In this document: positions 8,095-15,995 of the stretch, piece after piece | How the letters are laid out: the number at the start of each line of letters is the position of its first letter | How positions within the stretch are numbered: position 1 is the stretch's first letter | NCBI RefSeq assembly: GCF_004361855.1 | Contig: NZ_SNWQ01000011.1 | Location: 62,001-126,000 of the forward strand | Length of the DNA stretch: 64,000 bases | Reading direction: 5' to 3' | DNA from: Kribbella caucasensis | GTDB taxonomy: Bacteria > Actinomycetota > Actinomycetes > Propionibacteriales > Kribbellaceae | Translations under genes and position numbers: made by a program | The notes under the pieces: generated by a model | What the model was told of the DNA's origin: nothing | Database searches by the model: none | Seen by the model: the letters and a program-made list of their open reading frames with translations, nothing else

Positions 8095-8167
8095 ATCGAT
8101 TTCCCGTGGGGTGGGGCTCAGGGGTTGACGGTGCGGCGAGGGCGGGTCTAGCGTCCGGGAAATCGAT
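8095..8167 (+). promoter_or_regulatory. Promoter and two LacI-type operators of the sugar ABC operon
   Basis: ATCGATTTCCCG (8095-8106) and its exact inverse CGGGAAATCGAT (8156-8167) each carry a central ATCGAT, as LacI-family sites do. Between them lie TTGACG (8125-8130) and, 18 nt later, TAGCGT (8149-8154), so the right site covers the predicted transcription start. Two operators about 61 bp apart would allow looping by the LacI-type protein encoded at the end of the operon. Confidence 0.6.
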
Positions 8168-8191
8168 TACTCGCCTGCTTGCGGAGGTGCC

Positions 8192-9748
8192 ATGGCCGAG
8201 GTGGCCGCGCTGGTCCGGATGGCCCGGATCGGCAAGCGGTACGGCGGGGTACGGGCCTGCCGCGAGGTCGACTTCAGCCTCGGCGCGGGCGAGGTGCATG
8301 CGCTGCTGGGCGAGAACGGCGCCGGCAAGAGCACGTTGATGAAGATCCTGTCCGGCGACGTCACCGACTACGACGGTGAGATCCGGATCAACGACGAGCC
8401 GGTGAGCTTCGGCGGTCCGACCGACGCGCAGGCGGCCGGCATCGCGATGATCCACCAGGAACTCGACCTGGTCCCCGGCCTGTCGGTGGCCGACAACATC
8501 TTCCTCGGCCGTGAACTGCGCACCCCCTGGCGCACAGTCGACCGGCGACGGATGGATCGCGAGGCCCGGGCCCTCCTCGAACGCAGCGGCGTCCGCCTCG
8601 ATCCCCGTCGCCCGGTCGGCGAACTCCGGGTCGGCGAGCAGCAACTCGTCACCATCGCGAAGGCGATCTCGCTCGACGCCCGCGTCCTGATCATGGACGA
8701 GCCCACCTCCGCGCTGACCACGTCCGAGGTCGAGCGGCTGTTCGTGGTGATCCGCGAACTTCGCCGGGCCGGCGTCGGCATCGTCTACATCAGCCATCGG
8801 ATGGAGGAGATCGCCCAGGTCGCCGACCGAGCCACGGTGCTACGCAACGGCGAGGTGGTGACCAGCTTCGATCCACGCAAGCTCAGTACCGCCGAAGTGG
8901 TCGAGGCGATGGTCGGCCGCCCCGTCCAGACCATGTTCACCACCCCCGACGCCGCGACCGGCGACGAACTCCTCCGGGTCGAGGACCTCGCCCTCACCCC
9001 GCGCCGCCATCGTCCCGGCCGCCGCGACCCCGCCGGGATCTCGCTGACGGTCCGCGCCGGCGAGATCGTCGGCCTGGCCGGACTCCTCGGCGCGGGCCGG
9101 ACCGAACTCCTCGAGACCCTGTACGGCGTGGCGCCGGGTGGCCCGCGATCCGGCCGGATTCTCCTGCAGGGCAAGGAGATCCGCCCGCGTGGTCCACGGG
9201 ACGCGCTGGCTCGCGGGATCGGGTTCGTGCCCGAGGACCGGCGCGCTTCGGGGTTGGTGTTGTTCCACTCGATCCTGGCGAACACGGTGCTCTCCAGCGT
9301 CCCGCAGTACGGGCGGTTCGGTGTGGTCGGGCGGCGGCGGGAGCGGGCCGCGTCGGTCCGGATGGCGGATCGGTTGCGGCTGAAGTTCGGCCGGCTGCAG
9401 GACGAGGTCGGCACGTTGTCGGGCGGCAACCAGCAGAAGGTCGTGTTCGGCCGGATGTTGCTGACGGCACCGAAGCTGTTGCTGTTGGACGAGCCGACTC
9501 GTGGGGTCGACATCGGCGCGAAGGCGGAGATCTACCGGTTGCTCGGCGAACTGGCCGGCCAGGGACTCGGCGTACTGCTGGCCTCGTCGGAGTTGCCCGA
9601 GCTGGTCGGGGTCTGCGACCGGGTCGTCGTACTGCGGGACGGGCGGGACGTGGCTTCGTTCAGTACCGCCGATTCGGGTGAAGGCGATCTGCTCGCCGCC
9701 GCGATGGGAGAAGGAGCCGTGTTCGAACAGGTCGGAGGGCCACTGTGA
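8192..9748 (+). CDS. Sugar ABC transporter ATP-binding protein (RbsA type)
   Basis: This is a 518-residue double ATPase of the CUT2 (ribose/xylose/galactose) class. The first domain has Walker A GENGAGKST and LIMDEPTSAL. The second has the degenerate loop GLLGAGRTE, the LSGGNQQKV signature and LLLDEPTRGVD. It energises uptake through the permease encoded next, whose GTG start overlaps its stop. The ATG at 8192 follows GGAGG (8183-8187). Expression is probably governed by the operators at 8095-8167. The exact sugar cannot be told from the sequence. Confidence 0.93.
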   Translation: MAEVAALVRMARIGKRYGGVRACREVDFSLGAGEVHALLGENGAGKSTLMKILSGDVTDYDGEIRINDEPVSFGGPTDAQAAGIAMIHQELDLVPGLSVADNIFLGRELRTPWRTVDRRRMDREARALLERSGVRLDPRRPVGELRVGEQQLVTIAKAISLDARVLIMDEPTSALTTSEVERLFVVIRELRRAGVGIVYISHRMEEIAQVADRATVLRNGEVVTSFDPRKLSTAEVVEAMVGRPVQTMFTTPDAATGDELLRVEDLALTPRRHRPGRRDPAGISLTVRAGEIVGLAGLLGAGRTELLETLYGVAPGGPRSGRILLQGKEIRPRGPRDALARGIGFVPEDRRASGLVLFHSILANTVLSSVPQYGRFGVVGRRRERAASVRMADRLRLKFGRLQDEVGTLSGGNQQKVVFGRMLLTAPKLLLLDEPTRGVDIGAKAEIYRLLGELAGQGLGVLLASSELPELVGVCDRVVVLRDGRDVASFSTADSGEGDLLAAAMGEGAVFEQVGGPL

Positions 9749-10767
9749 CCGACGTACAGGACAAGCCGGCCGCGATCGCCGAGACGGGCGGTGGCGTGGT
9801 GGCGACGCTGTTCCGGTTCCAGAGCGTGTTCGGGCTGCTGGCGGTGTTCGTCGCGGCGATCATCTTCTCGCCCCGGCGCGACGGCCAGATCCTGTTCGTC
9901 AGCGCGGACAACCTGGCCAACGTGGTCCGGGCCGTGTCGGAGATCGGGATCATCGCGGTCGGGATGACGTTCGTGATCCTGATCGGCGGGATCGACCTGT
10001 CCGTCGGCGCCGTACTCGGGCTGGCCGCGGTCGGCTCGGCCGTGCTGATGGTGGAGAGCGACTGGGGTTTCCTGCCGTCGGTCGTCGTGGTGCTGCTGAT
10101 CGGCTTGGTCTTCGGCGCGCTGCAGGGGATGGCGACGTCGATGATCGGGATCCAGTCGTTCATCGTGACATTGGCCGGACTGCAGATAGCGCGCGGGCTG
10201 GCCCGGATCTGGTCCGACGGTCAGGGCGTCGCGATCGCGTACGGCGACGGGCCGGACGAGGCGCCGGAATCGTTCGCGATCCTGGGCGAGCGGACCTTCG
10301 GCGGGCTGGTCCCGATCCCGGTGCTGATCTTCGCGGTGGTGGCGATCGCGGCCGTCGTGTTCCTCCGGGTCAGCGCGTTCTCCCGGCACCTGTACGCCGT
10401 GGGCGGTAACGAGAAGGCGGCTCGGTTGTCGGGCGTGCCGGTGACCCGGGTGAAGATCGCCGTGTTCGCGGTCTGCGGGTTGCTCGCTGCGCTGGCCGGC
10501 ATCGTGCACGCGGTCCAGCTGAACCAGGGCAGCCCGAACGACGGGATCGGGTACGAGCTGGACGCGATCGCCGCGGTCGTGATCGGCGGGACCAGTCTGG
10601 CCGGCGGCCGGGGATCGGTGGCCGGGACCGTCGCGGGTGCGCTGCTGCTCGGCGTACTGAACAACATCCTTGCCCTGAACAACATCGACTCGAACATCCA
10701 GCTCCTGATCAAGGGACTCGTGATCGTTGCCGCGGCCGCGCTGCAACGGCTCAGGCCCACTTCGTGA
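9745..10767 (+). CDS. Sugar ABC transporter permease (RbsC type)
   Basis: This 340-residue inner-membrane permease of the CUT2 class has eight to ten hydrophobic segments. It carries the family signatures GGIDLSVGAVLGL and, near the C-terminus, GGTSLAGGRGSVAGT. It forms the translocation pore with the RbsA-type ATPase. It starts with a GTG that overlaps the stop of the ATPase gene (GTGA, 9745-9748), and a good Shine-Dalgarno for the binding protein follows its stop. Confidence 0.93.
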   Translation: MTDVQDKPAAIAETGGGVVATLFRFQSVFGLLAVFVAAIIFSPRRDGQILFVSADNLANVVRAVSEIGIIAVGMTFVILIGGIDLSVGAVLGLAAVGSAVLMVESDWGFLPSVVVVLLIGLVFGALQGMATSMIGIQSFIVTLAGLQIARGLARIWSDGQGVAIAYGDGPDEAPESFAILGERTFGGLVPIPVLIFAVVAIAAVVFLRVSAFSRHLYAVGGNEKAARLSGVPVTRVKIAVFAVCGLLAALAGIVHAVQLNQGSPNDGIGYELDAIAAVVIGGTSLAGGRGSVAGTVAGALLLGVLNNILALNNIDSNIQLLIKGLVIVAAAALQRLRPTS

Positions 10768-10780
10768 GGAAAGGTCCTTC

Positions 10781-11788
10781 ATGCGAAACCTCAAGCTGCC
10801 CCTTGCCGCCGCGGCCGTTGCCGCGCTGGTCCTCGCCGGTTGTGGGACGACCAGCGAGAGAACCTCCGACCAGCCGTCCGCGCAGGGAGCCAAGGCGTGC
10901 AAAGGTGCCGATGGCAAGTATGTGATCGGAATGAGTCAGGCCAACGTGGCCGAGCCGTACCGGCAGCGGATGGACGACGACATCAAGGCGGCGGCCGCCG
11001 AGGTGCCGCAGTTCGAGGTGAAGTTCGCCGACGCGGCGCAGGACAACGCCAAACAGGTCGCCGACGTGGAGAACTACATCACCCAGCAGATCGACCTGCT
11101 GATCATCAGCCCGAACGAGGCCAAACCGCTGACCGCGGTGGTGAAGAAGGCGTACGACAAGGGCATCCCGGTGCTCGTGCTGGACCGCAAGGTCGAGGGT
11201 GACGCGTACACCGGGTTCATCGGCGGCGACAACGTGCAGATCGGCACCGAGGCCGGCAAGTACGTCGCCGAGAAGGTGCTCCCGAACGGCGGCACCGTGG
11301 TCGAGCTCAAGGGCCTGGCCGGCGCGACCCCGCAGGCCGAGCGGAACCAGGGCTTCGCGACCGGGATCGCCGCGAACCCGAAGATCAAGATCATCGCGAC
11401 CGCGAGCGGCGACTGGTTGCGGGAGAAGGGGCAGGCGCAGATGGACGCGCTGCTCAAGGCGAACCCGAAGATCGACGTGGTCTACGCGCACAACGACCCG
11501 ATGGCCGAGGGCGCGTACCTGGCGGCGAAGGCGGTCGGCCGGGAGAAGGAGATGAAGTTCATCGGCATCGACGCGCTGCCGATCCCGTCCGGCGGCATCA
11601 AGGCGGTCGAACAGGGCCGGCTGACGGCGACGTTCACCTACCCGACCAACGGCAAGGAAGCGATCGCCGCGGCGAAGAAGCTCCTCGTCGACTGCACCAC
11701 CATCGACAAGACCCAGACCCTGCCGACCCGCCTCATCGACAAGGCGAACGCGGCCGCCATCTACGCCGAGGAGAACCCCACGGGCTAG
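10781..11788 (+). CDS. Sugar ABC transporter substrate-binding lipoprotein (RbsB type)
   Basis: This 335-residue lipoprotein has a signal peptide ending in the lipobox LAGC and a periplasmic-binding-protein type 1 (Peripla_BP_4) domain with DNAKQVADVENYI, DLLIISPNEA and IPVLVLDRKV. It captures the sugar outside the membrane and feeds the RbsC-type permease. The ATG at 10781 follows AGGAAAGG (10767-10774). No kinase or mutarotase gene accompanies the operon, so downstream catabolism must be encoded elsewhere. Its stop overlaps that of the convergent lacI-type gene. Confidence 0.92.
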   Translation: MRNLKLPLAAAAVAALVLAGCGTTSERTSDQPSAQGAKACKGADGKYVIGMSQANVAEPYRQRMDDDIKAAAAEVPQFEVKFADAAQDNAKQVADVENYITQQIDLLIISPNEAKPLTAVVKKAYDKGIPVLVLDRKVEGDAYTGFIGGDNVQIGTEAGKYVAEKVLPNGGTVVELKGLAGATPQAERNQGFATGIAANPKIKIIATASGDWLREKGQAQMDALLKANPKIDVVYAHNDPMAEGAYLAAKAVGREKEMKFIGIDALPIPSGGIKAVEQGRLTATFTYPTNGKEAIAAAKKLLVDCTTIDKTQTLPTRLIDKANAAAIYAEENPTG

Positions 11789-12780
11789 GTGCGATGGGAG
11801 CTGCCGCGTTCGATCAGGCGGGCTCCCAGGGTGGTCGTGGTGGCGGTACGGGTGCTGTCGGCGATTCTTGCCAGCAGCAACCTTGCCGCCACGGTGCCGA
11901 TCTCGTACGCCGGCTGGGCGACGACCGACAACGGCGGATCCACCGGTTCGGCCCAGGGCGCGTCGTCGAAGGCAACGATCCCGACGTCACGACCTGGGCG
12001 AACCCCCTGTTCCCGTAGAGCCTGGAGGACGCCGACCGCCATCGCGGAGTTCGCGACCAGGAGCGCGTCGGGCGGATCGGGCTGGCTCATCAGCTCCGCG
12101 GCCGCCTTGTGCGCACCGGCCGCCTTGTACTCCGTCCGCCGGACCAGCTTGGTTGAACTCGGACGCTTGGCGGACTTCAGCGCGTCGCGATACCCCGCGA
12201 GCCTGTCGTCCGCAGTACGGACGCCTGCTGGTCCGGTGATGCAGCCGACCCGGTCGTAGCCCTGGGCAATCAAGTGGTCGGTCGCCTGCCGGGCCGCGAG
12301 CCGGGTGTCGACCAGGACCACGTCGCTGTCCTGCTGCGGAAGCGGGCGGTCGACGGCGACGAACGCGGTACCGCGGGCCGCGAGCTTGTCCACCGACGAC
12401 GTCGTACCGGTCGGGGAGAGGATCACGCCGGCGACGCGCTCCTGGATCGCCACATCGATGTAGCGGCTCTCCTTCTCGGCGTTCTCGTCGGAATTGCACA
12501 GAACCACCGAGTAGCCGACCTCGTGCGCGACGTCCTCGACACCGCGGGCGATCGCGGTGAAGAACGGGTTCTCCACGTCGGAGATGATCAGCGCGACCAC
12601 CGCGGCCTCCTGGCGGCGCAGGTTCCGGGCCGGGCCGTTCGGGCGGTAGCCGAGCTCGTCGGCGGCCTGCTGGACCCGCGCGACCAGTTCGCGGTCGACC
12701 GTGGCCTTGCCGTTCAGCGCCCGGGACACGGTGGCCGTGGAGACCCCGGCGAGCGCTGCGACATCGCTGATTGTGGCCAT
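11785..12780 (-). CDS. LacI-family regulator of the sugar ABC operon
   Basis: This 331-residue repressor has the N-terminal LacI helix-turn-helix (ATISDVAALAGVSTATVSRALNG) and a sugar-binding core (VALIISDVENPFFTAIARGVED; VGIVAFDDAPWAEPVDPPLS). The ATG at 12780 follows GAGGAGGAAGC. It converges on the binding-protein gene with a 4-bp overlap of stop codons. It is the obvious candidate to bind the ATCGAT-centred operators at 8095-8167. A different dyad at 12816-12829 lies in its own upstream region. Confidence 0.92.
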   Translation of the reverse strand: MATISDVAALAGVSTATVSRALNGKATVDRELVARVQQAADELGYRPNGPARNLRRQEAAVVALIISDVENPFFTAIARGVEDVAHEVGYSVVLCNSDENAEKESRYIDVAIQERVAGVILSPTGTTSSVDKLAARGTAFVAVDRPLPQQDSDVVLVDTRLAARQATDHLIAQGYDRVGCITGPAGVRTADDRLAGYRDALKSAKRPSSTKLVRRTEYKAAGAHKAAAELMSQPDPPDALLVANSAMAVGVLQALREQGVRPGRDVGIVAFDDAPWAEPVDPPLSVVAQPAYEIGTVAARLLLARIADSTRTATTTTLGARLIERGSSHRT

Positions 12781-12815
12781 GCTTCCTCCTCTGCCGGTGC
12801 TGACGATAGCGGCCC

Positions 12816-12829
12816 GGTAAAGGATTACC
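12816..12829. promoter_or_regulatory. Dyad upstream of the lacI-type gene
   Basis: GGTAA-AGGA-TTACC is a 5-4-5 inverted repeat 36 nt upstream of the lacI-type start and about 100 nt before the malic enzyme gene. It lacks the central CG of the ATCGAT sites, so it may belong to another regulator. Confidence 0.35.
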
Positions 12830-12932
12830 CAGCCAGGGCGTGGGCACCGGGTAGCGGACGCGGGGAGCCACCGGCGTGCACGCAATGTACGTAACTCGGG
12901 ACCGGTTGGAGCGTCGTGAGAAGATCGCGGGC

Positions 12933-14363
12933 GTGACTGCCTTGCCGAGCGTTTCCTACTCCATCACCGTCCGCCTCGAGGTGCCCGCGGGCGGCTCGAC
13001 GGTGAGCAAACTGACCACCGCGGTCGAGCAGGCCGGCGGCCTGGTCACCGCGCTCGACGTCACCGCCTCCGGCCACGAGCGGCTGCGGATCGACGTCACC
13101 TGCGCCGCGGCGGACACCGCGCACGCCGGCCGGCTGGTCGAGGTGATGCGCGCGGTCCCCGGGGTGGAGATCGCCCGGGTCTCCGACCGGACCTTCCTGA
13201 TGCACCTCGGGGGCAAGATCTCGATGGAGGCCAAGCACCCGATCCGCAACCGCGACGATCTGTCGATGATCTACACGCCGGGCGTTGCCCGGGTCTGCCT
13301 GGCGATCGCCGAGAACCCCGAGGACGCCCGCCGGCTGACCATCAAGCGGAACAGCGTCGCCGTGGTCACCGACGGCTCGGCCGTGCTCGGCCTGGGCAAC
13401 ATCGGCCCGAAGGCCGCGCTGCCGGTGATGGAGGGCAAGGCGGCCCTGTTCAAGCGGTTCGCCGGGATCGACGCCTGGCCGCTGTGCCTGGACACCCAAG
13501 ACACGGAGGCGATCATCGCGGTCGTCAAGGCGATCGCGCCGGGCTTCGCCGGGATCAACCTGGAGGACATCTCGGCGCCGCGCTGCTTCGAGATCGAGGC
13601 CAAGCTTCGCGAGGAACTCGACATCCCGGTCTTCCACGACGACCAGCACGGTACGGCGATCGTCGTACTGGCCGCGCTCTACAACGCGCTTCGCGTGGTC
13701 GGCAAGGACATCAGCGGCGTACGGGTGGTGATGTCGGGCGCCGGCGCGGCCGGTACCGCGATCCTCAAGCTGCTGATCGCGGCCGGGGTGAAGGACGCGA
13801 TCGTCGCCGACATCGCCGGTGTCATCCACCTCGACCGGGACGGGCTGTCGCCGGAGCTGCGCTGGATCGCGGAGAACACCAACGCGGCGAAGTACAGCGG
13901 TGACCTGAAGGGCGCGCTGGCCGGGGCGGACGTGTTCATCGGGGTGTCCGCGCCGAACATCCTGACCGGCGAGGACATCGCCACGATGAACGCCTCCTCG
14001 ATCGTGTTCGCGCTGGCGAACCCGGATCCGGAGATCGACCCGGCCGCGGCCGGCGAGCACGCGGCCGTGGTGGCGACCGGCCGGAGCGACTTCCCGAACC
14101 AGATCAACAACGTGCTGGTCTTCCCAGGGGTGTTCCGCGGTCTGCTGGACGCGCACTCGACGAAGGTGTCGATCGAGATGGAGCTGGCCGCCGCGAAGGC
14201 GCTGGCCGGTGTGGTCACCGACGACGAGCTGAACGCGAGCTACATCGTGCCGAGCGTCTTCCACCCGGAGGTGCACACGATGGTGGCGCACGCCGTCCGG
14301 GACGCGGCAGGCGGCAAGGCCCCGGTCGGCGAACACTTCCCGGACGACCACCCGACACTTTGA
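12933..14363 (+). CDS. NAD(P)-dependent malic enzyme with N-terminal ACT domain
   Basis: This 476-residue enzyme decarboxylates malate to pyruvate oxidatively. Residues 1-90 resemble an ACT regulatory domain ([20 protein letters not shown]), so allosteric control by a small ligand is likely. The malic domain follows ([43 protein letters not shown]) and then the Rossmann domain ([17 protein letters not shown]). GTG at 12933 is chosen because it begins the ACT domain; ATGs at 12876 and 12885 are alternatives. It heads a tightly coupled trio with the VanZ and AlgH genes. Confidence 0.9.
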   Translation: MTALPSVSYSITVRLEVPAGGSTVSKLTTAVEQAGGLVTALDVTASGHERLRIDVTCAAADTAHAGRLVEVMRAVPGVEIARVSDRTFLMHLGGKISMEAKHPIRNRDDLSMIYTPGVARVCLAIAENPEDARRLTIKRNSVAVVTDGSAVLGLGNIGPKAALPVMEGKAALFKRFAGIDAWPLCLDTQDTEAIIAVVKAIAPGFAGINLEDISAPRCFEIEAKLREELDIPVFHDDQHGTAIVVLAALYNALRVVGKDISGVRVVMSGAGAAGTAILKLLIAAGVKDAIVADIAGVIHLDRDGLSPELRWIAENTNAAKYSGDLKGALAGADVFIGVSAPNILTGEDIATMNASSIVFALANPDPEIDPAAAGEHAAVVATGRSDFPNQINNVLVFPGVFRGLLDAHSTKVSIEMELAAAKALAGVVTDDELNASYIVPSVFHPEVHTMVAHAVRDAAGGKAPVGEHFPDDHPTL

Positions 14364-14728
14364 GACGCTGGTTGTGGCGGGCCGGGTTCGTCCTGGCCTG
14401 CCTGATCCAGCTGTACGGCCTGTACGCGCCGCGGCAGGCCGGGTCCGACGTGGGCATCCCGCAGGCGGACAAGATCGCCCACCTGCTGATCTTCGCGGTG
14501 GTGGCGTACCTCGGTCTGCGGGTCGGCGTACCGGCGCGCTGGTTGCTCGGTTTGCTGGCCGCGAACGCGGTGATCAGCGAGATCGTCCAGCATTACTCGT
14601 TGCCGCAGCGCAGTGGCGATCCGCTGGATGTGTTGGCGGACCTGTTCGGAGTTGCGGTCGGCGCCTGGCTCTGGTTTCGCGGGGGCCGCAGTACAAATGC
14701 GTCTGAGCACGACATGATGGGCACATGA
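14360..14728 (+). CDS. VanZ-family small membrane protein
   Basis: This 122-residue protein has three or four hydrophobic segments and VanZ-family features: the polar QADKIAHLLIFAVVAYL helix and the ISEIVQHYSLPQRSGDPLDVLADLFG stretch, cited here only by its ends, ISEIVQ and DVLADLFG. The role of such stand-alone VanZ proteins is unknown. It starts with a TTG overlapping the malic enzyme stop (TTGA), and its own stop overlaps the next ATG (ATGA at 14725-14728). Confidence 0.8.
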   Translation: MRRWLWRAGFVLACLIQLYGLYAPRQAGSDVGIPQADKIAHLLIFAVVAYLGLRVGVPARWLLGLLAANAVISEIVQHYSLPQRSGDPLDVLADLFGVAVGAWLWFRGGRSTNASEHDMMGT

Positions 14729-15282
14729 CGGCCTCGACCCTGACCGGTTCGCTGCTGGTGGCGACCCCCCTGCTCGACGAGCCGCCCTTTCGCCGCTCGG
14801 TCATCCTGCTGCTCGACCACGACGATGACGGCGCACTCGGTGTCGTGGTGAACCGGGCCGCCGACCTGTCCGTGGACCGCGTCCTGCCCGACTGGTCCGC
14901 GACCGTGAACGAGCCGGGCGTCCTGTTCATGGGCGGCCCGGTCGGAACGGACAGCGCGCTCGCCGTGGCCGAGGTGATCGAGTCCGCCGATCCGCCCGGC
15001 TGGCGCGAGTGCTTCGGCCGGATCGGGCTGATCGACCTGGACGTGCCGCCGGCGCTGCTCGAGGGCGCGATCCAGCGGATGCGCATCTTCGCCGGCTACG
15101 CGGGCTGGTCCAGCGGCCAGCTCGAGGGTGAGATCACCGAGGGCGCCTGGTACGTCGTACCGTCCGAACCCGACGACGTGTTCAGCATCCAGCCCGAGAA
15201 CCTCTGGCGCCGGGTGCTACGCCGGCAGAACGACCAGATGGCGTACCTGGCGACCTACCCGGACGACCCCACGCAGAACTGA
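14725..15282 (+). CDS. YqgE/AlgH family protein
   Basis: This 185-residue cytoplasmic protein matches the UPF0301/AlgH family: GSLLVATPLLDEPPFRRSV at the N-terminus, ALGVVVNRA, LFMGGPV, and RIFAGYAGWSSGQLEGE near the end. The molecular function of the family is not settled. The normal length and intact motifs suggest a working gene. It is the last gene of the malic enzyme-VanZ-AlgH run. A hairpin (15322-15354) follows. Confidence 0.9.
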   Translation: MTASTLTGSLLVATPLLDEPPFRRSVILLLDHDDDGALGVVVNRAADLSVDRVLPDWSATVNEPGVLFMGGPVGTDSALAVAEVIESADPPGWRECFGRIGLIDLDVPPALLEGAIQRMRIFAGYAGWSSGQLEGEITEGAWYVVPSEPDDVFSIQPENLWRRVLRRQNDQMAYLATYPDDPTQN

Positions 15283-15326
15283 CCGCCTCGCCGCACACCG
15301 CCTCGCCGCAGAACTGACCGCCTCGC
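15272..15326 (+). repeat. 20-bp direct repeat spanning the algH stop codon
   Basis: CGCAGAACTGACCGCCTCGC occurs at 15272-15291 and again at 15307-15326, 35 bp apart. Each copy holds the TGA stop of the AlgH gene, so the second copy looks like a small duplication of the gene end. Confidence 0.7.
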
Positions 15327-15354
15327 GGGCCGTGCTGTCGTCCCGGCCCGCGAG
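15322..15354. terminator. Hairpin between convergent algH and DUF3039 genes
   Basis: CTCGCGGGCC (15322-15331) pairs perfectly with GGCCCGCGAG (15345-15354) around a 13-nt loop. It lacks a long T-run, which is usual in actinomycetes. Its place between two convergent genes suits a two-way terminator. Confidence 0.6.
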
Positions 15355-15362
15355 CTTTGCTG

Positions 15363-15632
15363 TCAGTCGTCGCCCTCGCCGTCGCCCTCGCCGGGGTTGA
15401 GGGAATCCCAGATCTCCTTGCACTCCGGGCAGACGGGGAACTTCTGCGGATCCCGGCTCGGGACCCAGACCTTGCCGCACAAGGCGACCACCGGTGTGCC
15501 CATCACCATCGCCTCGGTCAGCTTGTCCTTCGGCACGTAATGGGAGAACCGCTCGTGATCGCCTTCTTCCAGCGACGTCTGGGTGCGCTCGTCGAGAATC
15601 GTCTCCGCGCCAGGGGTCAGCTGAGTGCTCAT
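15363..15632 (-). CDS. DUF3039 protein
   Basis: This 89-residue actinobacterial protein has a small zinc-ribbon-like part: a Cys in VVALCGKVWVPS and a second CxxC-type pair in FPVCPECKEIWD. The C-terminus is very acidic (EGDGEGDD). The function is unknown. The ATG at 15632 follows a G-rich stretch. A longer reading of the frame would start inside the overlapping upstream region and is not needed. From memory, DUF3039 genes are often found close to a DEAD/DEAH helicase gene, and one lies at 15996, so the two may act together. Confidence 0.75.
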   Translation of the reverse strand: MSTQLTPGAETILDERTQTSLEEGDHERFSHYVPKDKLTEAMVMGTPVVALCGKVWVPSRDPQKFPVCPECKEIWDSLNPGEGDGEGDD

Positions 15633-15710
15633 CCCCCGAGTGTAGGTCGCCTCCGCCGCCAACCAGGAGTTTTTCCACAACCGGGGAGATCGCCGGGGCA
15701 GTTAGCGGCA

Positions 15711-15944
15711 GTGGAGGTCCTGTCGCCGAGTACTCGGGGGTTCGACCTGACGTTGAAGCGGAAGATCTTCGAGGAGGCCGGCTGCCCGGCGTACTGGGTG
15801 GTGGATCCCGACACGCCGAGCCTGACCGCGTGGGAGATGCGGGACGGGGCATATGCGCAGGTCGCGATGGTCACCGGCGACGAACCGGCGGACCTCAGCA
15901 GCCCGTACGACGTCCAGGTGGTGCCCGCCGATCTGATCTTGTAA
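15711..15944 (+). pseudogene. Uma2-family (DUF820) nuclease remnant, C-terminal part only
   Basis: The 77 codons from GTG 15711 encode VEVLSPSTRGFDLTLKRKIF, then GCPAYWVVDPDTPSLTAWEM. This is the second half of a Uma2-type PD-(D/E)XK protein, whose usual length is about 190 residues. The first half, which holds the other catalytic acid residues, is absent, and the DUF3039 gene on the other strand ends the open region. It is therefore read as a decayed fragment left between two live genes. A short translated product cannot be excluded. Confidence 0.7.
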
Positions 15945-15995
15945 CCGATCTCAGGTAACGTTCCTGCCCGGCCGACAGTCGACTATCGGGGGAGT

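Noticed and set aside
12825-14351. A 508-codon open frame antisense to malic enzyme
   Set aside because: Composition is typical of GC-driven antisense frames, and the plus-strand gene is unmistakable.
15357-15710. An in-frame plus-strand extension upstream of the Uma2 fragment
   Set aside because: It is antisense to DUF3039 and does not resemble the N-terminal half of Uma2, so the gene was called a fragment.
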